Shown: positions 30,416 to 35,515 of the stretch, piece by piece | Layout: the number at the start of each line of letters is the position of its first letter | Numbering within the stretch: position 1 is the stretch's first letter | Source: Burkholderiales bacterium | GTDB lineage: Bacteria > Pseudomonadota > Gammaproteobacteria > Burkholderiales > Burkholderiaceae_C | Length of the DNA stretch: 35,515 bases | Assembly: GCA_017302655.1 (NCBI GenBank) | Contig: JAFLDE010000039.1 | Location: forward strand, 1-35,515 | Direction: 5' to 3' | Notes under the pieces: model-generated | Told to the model about the DNA's origin: nothing | Seen by the model: only the letters and a program-made list of their open reading frames with translations | Databases searched by the model: none | Made by a program: the position numbers and the translations under genes

Positions 30416-32698
30416 TTGCCCAGCCCGCTGCCGCTGCTTGCCGCTTTGCTCACGGCGGGCGACCTGCCCCCCCCCGAGGCCCTTCCGCCCTTGCGCACCG
30501 TGCGCCAGTTGCCTGCGCGCGCCCAGCAACGCAGCGTGGTGTTGCGGGCGCAGCGTCTGGAAGGCCAGCTGGGCGCGAAGCTGCGCCTCACCGGCGATGT
30601 GGAACTGCGCCATGGCGACACCCTGCTGCGCGCGCCGGAGCTCAATTACGACGAGGCTCAGGACCTGGTGCAGAGCGAAGGTCGCGTGAGCATCGAGCAC
30701 TTGGGCAATCAGATGCAGGGGCATGGCCTGCGCTTGCAGCTGGATCGCTTCGTGGGCGAGTTGCTGGAGCCGCATTACCGGCTGTCGCTCACCGGAGGCA
30801 GCGGCCGTGCGGCGCGCATCGACTTTTTGGGCGACGAGCGACTGCGCGCCGAGGAGGCGAGCTATTCCAGCTGCCCGCGCGAAGACGACGCCCCGCCGGC
30901 CTGGGAGCTGCGCACACGCAAGCTGGACCTGAACCTGCCGGCCAACGAGGGTCGTGCGGAGGGGGCCGTGCTGCGCTTCCAAGGCGTGCCCATCTTGGCT
31001 GCGCCAGAGTTCAGCTTCCCGCTGACTGACGAGCGAAAGAGCGGCTGGCTGCCACCGCACTTCGGCGCCGACAACCGTGGGGGCGTCGAGTTCACCCTGC
31101 CCCACTATTTCAACCTCGCACCGAACTACGACGCGACCGTGGCCCCTTTCGTGATGACGCGCCGTGGATTCGGCGTGGATGCCGAACTGCGCGGCTTGCA
31201 GTCCTGGGGCGGCGCCAGCCTCAATGCCAGCTTGCTGCCGCACGATCGCGTGGCCGGCGAGCGGCGCTGGCTGTGGCGGGCACTCGCCGATGCCGAACCC
31301 TGGCAGGGGGCCCGCCTGGAGGCGCAGGCTGAGTCAGTCAGTGACAACGACGTCTGGAAGGACTTGCGTCGGCGCATCAACAGCCCCACGCCGCGCCTGC
31401 TCGGCCGCGACCTGCGCGCCGAGCAGCGCTTCAGCCTGCTCGGGGGTGACGGCCTGCTGTACGCCCGTGCGCAGGGTTGGCAAGTGCTGCAAACCGCCGA
31501 GGCGGACACGCAGATCACGGCGCCCTATCAGCGCGCGCCGCAGCTGGGCCTGAGCTTGCAGCGGTCCGCAGACAGCCTGCCCTTGCAGGCCTCCCTGGCG
31601 CTTGAGTACAACCGCTTCACTCTGCCTTCGCAGGCCCTGGCCGCGCAGGACCCCGGAGGTGAGCGAGTGCATGCCAGCGCCAGCCTGGCTCTGCCCCTGA
31701 GCGGTGCGGCGTGGTGGCTGACCCCGCAGTTGGCCGCCACCGCGGCCGAGTACCGCTTGGAGCGTGCTACGCAGGCGGGCCAGCGGCGGCTGCGTCGCAG
31801 CCTGCCCACGGCGTCGCTGGACGCCGGCATGGTGCTGGAGCGCGACACCCGCCTGGCCGGGCGACCCATGCTGCAGACCCTGGAGCCCCGGCTGCTCTAT
31901 GTGCATACACCCTTCCGCGACCAAGCGCAGCTGCCCCTCTACGACACCGCGCCGCTCGACTTCAATGTCGAATCCTTGTTCGCCACCAACGCCTTCAGCG
32001 GCGTGGACCGGATTGCCGATGCACAGCAGCTGAGCTTCGGCGGCACCAGCCGCTGGCTCGACCCCGCGACGGGCGAGGAGCAATTGCGCCTGGGCCTGGT
32101 GCAGCGCTACCAGTTCCGCCCCCAGCGCGTCACCCCCGACGCCGGCACGGTCAATCAACGCTTCTCCGATCTGCTGCTCGCTGGCGCCGCGCACCTGCGC
32201 GAACCTTGGTGGCTGGATGCTGCCTTGCAGTTCAACCCCGACAGCGAACGCCTGGTACGTTCGGTGGCCCGGGTGCGCTACAGCCCTGGCGAGCACCGCA
32301 CGGTGAGCCTGGCCTACCGGCTGACGCGCAATCAAAGCGAACAGCTCGACCTGGCCTGGCAGTGGCCGCTGGCCGGCGGCAAGCGACGTGTTGCGAGCGG
32401 TGGCGACAAGGACTGCCGGGGCGCCTGGTACAGCGCCGGCCGCATTCAGTACTCACTGCGCGACAGCCGCATCACCGATTCCCTGGTGGGGCTGGAGTAC
32501 GACGCAGGCTGCTGGGTGCTGCGCATGGGGGTGGAGCGCCTCTCGACCGGCCTGGCCGAGGCCAACACCCGCTTCCTGCTGCAATTGGAGCTGGTGGGCC
32601 TGTCGCGCCTGGGCTCCAATGCACTGAAGGTCCTGAGGGACAATGTGCCCGGTTACCGCCCTCTGGCCAGCGACAGCGGCCTCTCCAGCCTTCCATGA
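30416..32698 (+). CDS. lptD: LPS-assembly protein LptD
   Basis: About 760 aa; outer-membrane beta-barrel that inserts LPS with LptE. An N-terminal OstA/LptA-like beta-jellyroll ([19 protein letters not shown], then [20 protein letters not shown]) is followed by the LptD barrel ([19 protein letters not shown], then [20 protein letters not shown]). Start is uncertain: TTG 30416 precedes a hydrophobic segment that could be the signal peptide but has no ribosome binding site, and the frame stays open upstream into the divergent amgK. Only three Cys are seen; the N-terminal Cys paired in the E. coli disulfide network appears absent. Its TGA overlaps surA (ATGA). Confidence 0.85.
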   Translation: MPSPLPLLAALLTAGDLPPPEALPPLRTVRQLPARAQQRSVVLRAQRLEGQLGAKLRLTGDVELRHGDTLLRAPELNYDEAQDLVQSEGRVSIEHLGNQMQGHGLRLQLDRFVGELLEPHYRLSLTGGSGRAARIDFLGDERLRAEEASYSSCPREDDAPPAWELRTRKLDLNLPANEGRAEGAVLRFQGVPILAAPEFSFPLTDERKSGWLPPHFGADNRGGVEFTLPHYFNLAPNYDATVAPFVMTRRGFGVDAELRGLQSWGGASLNASLLPHDRVAGERRWLWRALADAEPWQGARLEAQAESVSDNDVWKDLRRRINSPTPRLLGRDLRAEQRFSLLGGDGLLYARAQGWQVLQTAEADTQITAPYQRAPQLGLSLQRSADSLPLQASLALEYNRFTLPSQALAAQDPGGERVHASASLALPLSGAAWWLTPQLAATAAEYRLERATQAGQRRLRRSLPTASLDAGMVLERDTRLAGRPMLQTLEPRLLYVHTPFRDQAQLPLYDTAPLDFNVESLFATNAFSGVDRIADAQQLSFGGTSRWLDPATGEEQLRLGLVQRYQFRPQRVTPDAGTVNQRFSDLLLAGAAHLREPWWLDAALQFNPDSERLVRSVARVRYSPGEHRTVSLAYRLTRNQSEQLDLAWQWPLAGGKRRVASGGDKDCRGAWYSAGRIQYSLRDSRITDSLVGLEYDAGCWVLRMGVERLSTGLAEANTRFLLQLELVGLSRLGSNALKVLRDNVPGYRPLASDSGLSSLP

Positions 32699-34080
32699 CC
32701 CGGTTCTCCTCGCAAGCGCTCGTTCTGGCGCTGGTCTTGCTCGCGGCAACTCCGCTCTCCCAGGCCCAGCCGGCCAACGCCAAGCCACCGCTGGACACGC
32801 GCACAGGTCCCACGCCGACCGCCGCCGCCGCCCAGGAAGCCGCCGCCCGTGCGCGGCGCCTGCCGGGCGATCACATCGCGGTGGTGGTGAATTCCGAAGT
32901 GGTCACGGCCGGCGAGATCAGCGGTCGTTTCGAGCGCGCTCGCGAGGAAGCCCAGCGCCGCGGTGCGCCGGTCAACCCTGAGGAGCTTCGCAAGGACGCG
33001 CAGGAGTCCCTGATCGACGAACGGGTGCTGGTGACGCACGCGCGCGACTCGGGCGCCAAGGTCGAAGAGCCCGAACTGGATCGCGTGGTGGCGAACGTGG
33101 CCGCACAGAACCGCCTCACCGTGCCGCAGCTGCTCGAGCGCTTGAAGGAAGAGGGCACGGACATCAAGCGCTTCCGCGAGAACTTGCGCGATCAGATGCT
33201 CATCGAGCGGGTGCGTGACAGTGAAGTGGCACGTCGCATCCGCAGCACCGAGGCCGAGATCGACAAGCTGCTGGAGGAGCGCCGCGCCGAGGCGGTGGCG
33301 AAGGCGCCACTGAACCTGGCGCAGATCCTGATTCCGGTGCCCGAGAAGGCGAGCAGCGAGCAGCGCGAGAACCGCCGCAAGGAAGCCGAGCTGGCGCTCA
33401 AGCGGGTGCTCGCCGGTGAGGACTTCGCAGCCGTGGCTCGTGAGCTCAGCCAGGACTCGAACCGTCAGAACGGTGGCGTGATCGGCTTGCGGCCGGCGGA
33501 CAAGTTGCCGGAAATCTTCGTGAACGCGGTGGCCGGGCTGGAGAGCGGACGAGTCAGCCCCCGCGTGCTGGAATCCGGCGTGGGTTTCCACGTGCTCAAG
33601 GTGATCGAGCGTCAGGTGAGCGACGCCGGCAAGATCACCGAAACGCGCGCGCGACACATCCTGCTGCGCCCCAGCGAGCAGCTGCAACCCCAGGTGGCGG
33701 CGCAGCGCTTGGCCGAAATGAAGCGTGCGGTGGAGAGCGGCAGTGCCAAGTTCGAGGCCCTGGCTGCCGAGCATTCGGCTGATGGCAGCGCGGCACAGGG
33801 GGGTGACCTGGGCTGGGCGCCACCGGGCCAGTTCGTGCCCGAGTTCGAGGAGGTCATGAATGGCCTCGCGCCGGGCGCCATCAGCCCACCCTTCGCTTCG
33901 CAATTCGGCATCCACATCATCCAGGTGCTGGAGCGCCGCGAGGTGGCGGTGGACCCGCGTCAACAACGCGAGCAGGCGCGCAACGTGCTGCGCGAGCGCA
34001 AGTTCGGCGATGCCTACAAGGAATGGGTGGCGGATCTGCGCGCCAAGGCCTTCATCGAGATGCGCGACGCGCCGCTGTGA
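32695..34080 (+). CDS. surA: Periplasmic chaperone/peptidyl-prolyl isomerase SurA
   Basis: 461 aa. Signal peptide residues ~1-24 (ATPLSQAQP). The N-terminal chaperone module begins [20 protein letters not shown], and two parvulin domains follow: the first around [12 protein letters not shown]...[14 protein letters not shown]...[13 protein letters not shown], the second around [13 protein letters not shown]...[18 protein letters not shown]. SurA escorts outer-membrane proteins, including LptD, to the BAM complex. The ATG overlaps lptD stop by four bases, and the stop overlaps the rsmA GTG. Confidence 0.95.
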   Translation: MTRFSSQALVLALVLLAATPLSQAQPANAKPPLDTRTGPTPTAAAAQEAAARARRLPGDHIAVVVNSEVVTAGEISGRFERAREEAQRRGAPVNPEELRKDAQESLIDERVLVTHARDSGAKVEEPELDRVVANVAAQNRLTVPQLLERLKEEGTDIKRFRENLRDQMLIERVRDSEVARRIRSTEAEIDKLLEERRAEAVAKAPLNLAQILIPVPEKASSEQRENRRKEAELALKRVLAGEDFAAVARELSQDSNRQNGGVIGLRPADKLPEIFVNAVAGLESGRVSPRVLESGVGFHVLKVIERQVSDAGKITETRARHILLRPSEQLQPQVAAQRLAEMKRAVESGSAKFEALAAEHSADGSAAQGGDLGWAPPGQFVPEFEEVMNGLAPGAISPPFASQFGIHIIQVLERREVAVDPRQQREQARNVLRERKFGDAYKEWVADLRAKAFIEMRDAPL

Positions 34081-34847
34081 ACGCTGCGCCGCATCAGGCG
34101 CGCAAGCGCTTCGGCCAGAACTTCCTGACCGACCACGGGGTCATTGACGCCATCGTGCGCGCCATCGCCCCGCGCGCGGGCGAGAACATGGTCGAGATCG
34201 GGCCGGGGCTGGCGGCGATGACGCAGCCCTTGGTCGAGCGCCTCGGGCGGCTCACGGTGGTGGAACTGGATCGCGACTTGGCGGCCCGGCTGCGCCAGCA
34301 TGCGCAGCTGACGGTGGTCGAGGCCGATGTGCTGAAGGTCGATTTCGCGCAATTCGGCGAAAGCCTGCGCATCGTGGGCAACCTCCCCTACAACATCAGC
34401 TCGCCCATCCTCTTCCACCTGCTGCCCTACGCCGATCGAGTCATCGATCAGCACTTCATGTTGCAGAAGGAAGTGGTGCTGCGCATGGCCGCGCAACCCG
34501 GAGGCGGTGACTATGGTCGGCTCAGCGTGATGCTGCAGTGGCGCTACGACGTGGAGTGGCTCTTCGACGTGTCACCCGAGGCCTTCGATCCGCCACCGCG
34601 CGTCACCTCGGCCATCGTGCGCATGACGCCGCTGCGTTCGCCGGCGGCGTTGGATGTCGCAATGCTCGAGGAGTTGGTGCAGGTCGCTTTCAGCCAGCGC
34701 AGAAAGCTGCTGCGGCATTCGCTGGGCCGCTGGCTCGAAGCCAGAGCCTTCGGGGGCACCTTCGACCTGCAGCGTCGCGCCGAGGAGGTGCCGGTCCAGG
34801 AGTACCTGGCGCTGGCTCAAAACCTGAAGGCCGCGCCGACGGTGTAG
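34077..34847 (+). CDS. rsmA: 16S rRNA dimethyladenosine transferase RsmA (KsgA)
   Basis: 256 aa from GTG 34077, overlapping surA stop as [23 protein letters not shown] is the KsgA N-terminus, [17 protein letters not shown] the SAM-binding glycine loop, VVELDRDLA the acidic residue, and [15 protein letters not shown] the N-x-P-Y catalytic motif. It dimethylates A1518 and A1519 of 16S rRNA. The usual E. coli-type intervening pdxA is absent, so lptD-surA-rsmA is contiguous. It overlaps the convergent beta-barrel gene by 31 bases. Confidence 0.95.
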   Translation: MNAAPHQARKRFGQNFLTDHGVIDAIVRAIAPRAGENMVEIGPGLAAMTQPLVERLGRLTVVELDRDLAARLRQHAQLTVVEADVLKVDFAQFGESLRIVGNLPYNISSPILFHLLPYADRVIDQHFMLQKEVVLRMAAQPGGGDYGRLSVMLQWRYDVEWLFDVSPEAFDPPPRVTSAIVRMTPLRSPAALDVAMLEELVQVAFSQRRKLLRHSLGRWLEARAFGGTFDLQRRAEEVPVQEYLALAQNLKAAPTV

Positions 34848-35476
34848 GCGTTCACGCCGCCCAGTCCGAGTTCATTGCCCATGCTGTAGCGGCCGTACTC
34901 GGCGCGCAGCATGGTGTGTGTCCCCAGCTTCAGGTTCAGGCCCAGCCCAAATTGGACATCCTGCGTGGAGTAACTCTCTAAGCGGGTCGCGAAGAGCGGG
35001 CCCTTTTGTTCCGTGCGTGCCCAGAGGCGACCGACCTTCACGATGGGTTCGACAGACCCCAAAGGCAGCTTGAAGAGCACGTCGATGCCAATACCGCGCG
35101 AAAGCAGCCGTCCCTCCAGCCCGCCCGGACCTTGCTGAATGACTTGCCCAAGCGAGGTCCAGCCCAGCTCCAAGGCAGCGAATCGCAGATCGTGACCAAG
35201 CCAGACCTTTTTGGCTTGGGTATCGGGGTGGGTGCTCAGTCCGTTCTGGAAGCCGACGTCCCAACGCGACGTCCCGTAGGAGGCCCCCAGGTAAGTCCGC
35301 TGCGCCCAGGCGTCCTCAGGCAACTCGATCACTTGCGGGTCGGCGCTCGCCGTCCCCGCCACCCCAAGGGCCATCGCCCCGAGCATCCAACGAATGAAAG
35401 GGACTTCCCCGTCCCGAGCTAGCCGCACGTAGCGGCAAACGGCATCGAAGTGCCACGATGGGGTTGCGAATCTCAT
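34817..35476 (-). CDS. Outer-membrane beta-barrel protein (OmpA-like/OMP_b-brl type)
   Basis: 219 aa from ATG 35476, or 189 aa from ATG 35386. A hydrophobic segment [17 protein letters not shown] serves as the signal-peptide core. The mature protein alternates polar and hydrophobic residues in about eight strands ([15 protein letters not shown], then [23 protein letters not shown]) and ends in a strand closing with F (YTVGAAFRF), the BAM recognition end. It fits an eight-stranded OmpA-like barrel. I see no PagL Ser-His catalytic pair. Function unknown. Start choice is uncertain because the region before ATG 35386 has a long basic, charged segment. Confidence 0.65.
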   Translation of the reverse strand: MRFATPSWHFDAVCRYVRLARDGEVPFIRWMLGAMALGVAGTASADPQVIELPEDAWAQRTYLGASYGTSRWDVGFQNGLSTHPDTQAKKVWLGHDLRFAALELGWTSLGQVIQQGPGGLEGRLLSRGIGIDVLFKLPLGSVEPIVKVGRLWARTEQKGPLFATRLESYSTQDVQFGLGLNLKLGTHTMLRAEYGRYSMGNELGLGGVNAYTVGAAFRF

Positions 35477-35500
35477 CAACTCACTCGGAAGGGGAAGCCC

Positions 35501-35515
35501 ATGACCATTGTGTGC
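35501..35515 (+). CDS. Start of a gene cut by the right edge
   Basis: ATG 35501 is preceded by a purine-rich site (GGAAGGGGAAG) at good spacing and gives MTIVC before the window ends. The five residues do not identify a family. It is divergent from the beta-barrel gene. Confidence 0.5.

Noticed and set aside
34817-35476. PagL-type lipid A deacylase
   Set aside because: Near lptD the idea is attractive, but the expected His-x-Ser-Asn catalytic segment before the last strand is not visible; a plain OmpA-like barrel is safer.

Overview
Apart from its first ~0.65 kb, the window is high-GC, densely packed bacterial DNA. It looks like a betaproteobacterium of the Burkholderiales (Rubrivivax/Leptothrix/Roseateles-like, by my reading of protein styles, not by a search). 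Supporting signs are strong GC3 bias, short or overlapping intergenic junctions (ATGA, GTGA, TGATG), the lptD-surA-rsmA order with amgK divergent to lptD, an LplT-type transporter, and the ion channel plus DUF6394-type pair. No tRNA, rRNA, CRISPR array or intact insertion sequence was seen.

Positions 1-~650 do not belong to this genome. They have lower GC and encode, on the minus strand, an internal piece of a eukaryote-type (algal or diatom-like) CAX Ca2+/H+ exchanger. At about 640-665 it abuts the 5' end of a bacterial cyanophycinase. Both genes lose their N-termini at the same point, so a chimeric assembly join is the simplest explanation.

0.7-7.3 kb: cyanophycinase (5' truncated); a two-RCK potassium-channel-like protein with a small membrane partner; a periplasmic ChaN/EreA-like protein; a sirtuin overlapping a winged-helix plus PD-(D/E)XK-like gene; a GNAT. 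7.3-11.1 kb: a 346-base leader and a large secreted RHS/YD-repeat protein whose C-terminus is abruptly replaced by unrelated sequence. 11.2-21.8 kb: housekeeping and accessory genes, namely an EamA transporter, PilZ protein, XRE-cupin regulator with two GNATs, alr-arfB, lplT, an orphan, an SGNH-like hydrolase, glutathione peroxidase with a GhrA-like reductase, a GNAT and an aromatic aminotransferase.

21.9-29.3 kb is the most interesting part, a metal-homeostasis neighbourhood. A bufferin-type RiPP operon (Cys-rich exported precursor, MNIO/DUF692 enzyme, DUF2063 partner) is followed by a PHB-depolymerase-like protein. Next comes a divergent Zur locus: a Fur/Zur regulator facing a COG0523 GTPase, an outer-membrane barrel with a His/Asp/Glu-rich loop, a ZnuA-like binding protein and a ZnuB-like permease. 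No ATPase gene (znuC) is present.

29.3-35.5 kb: amgK (without murU beside it) divergent from the envelope-biogenesis operon lptD-surA-rsmA (no pdxA), then a convergent outer-membrane beta-barrel gene and the first codons of another gene at the right edge.
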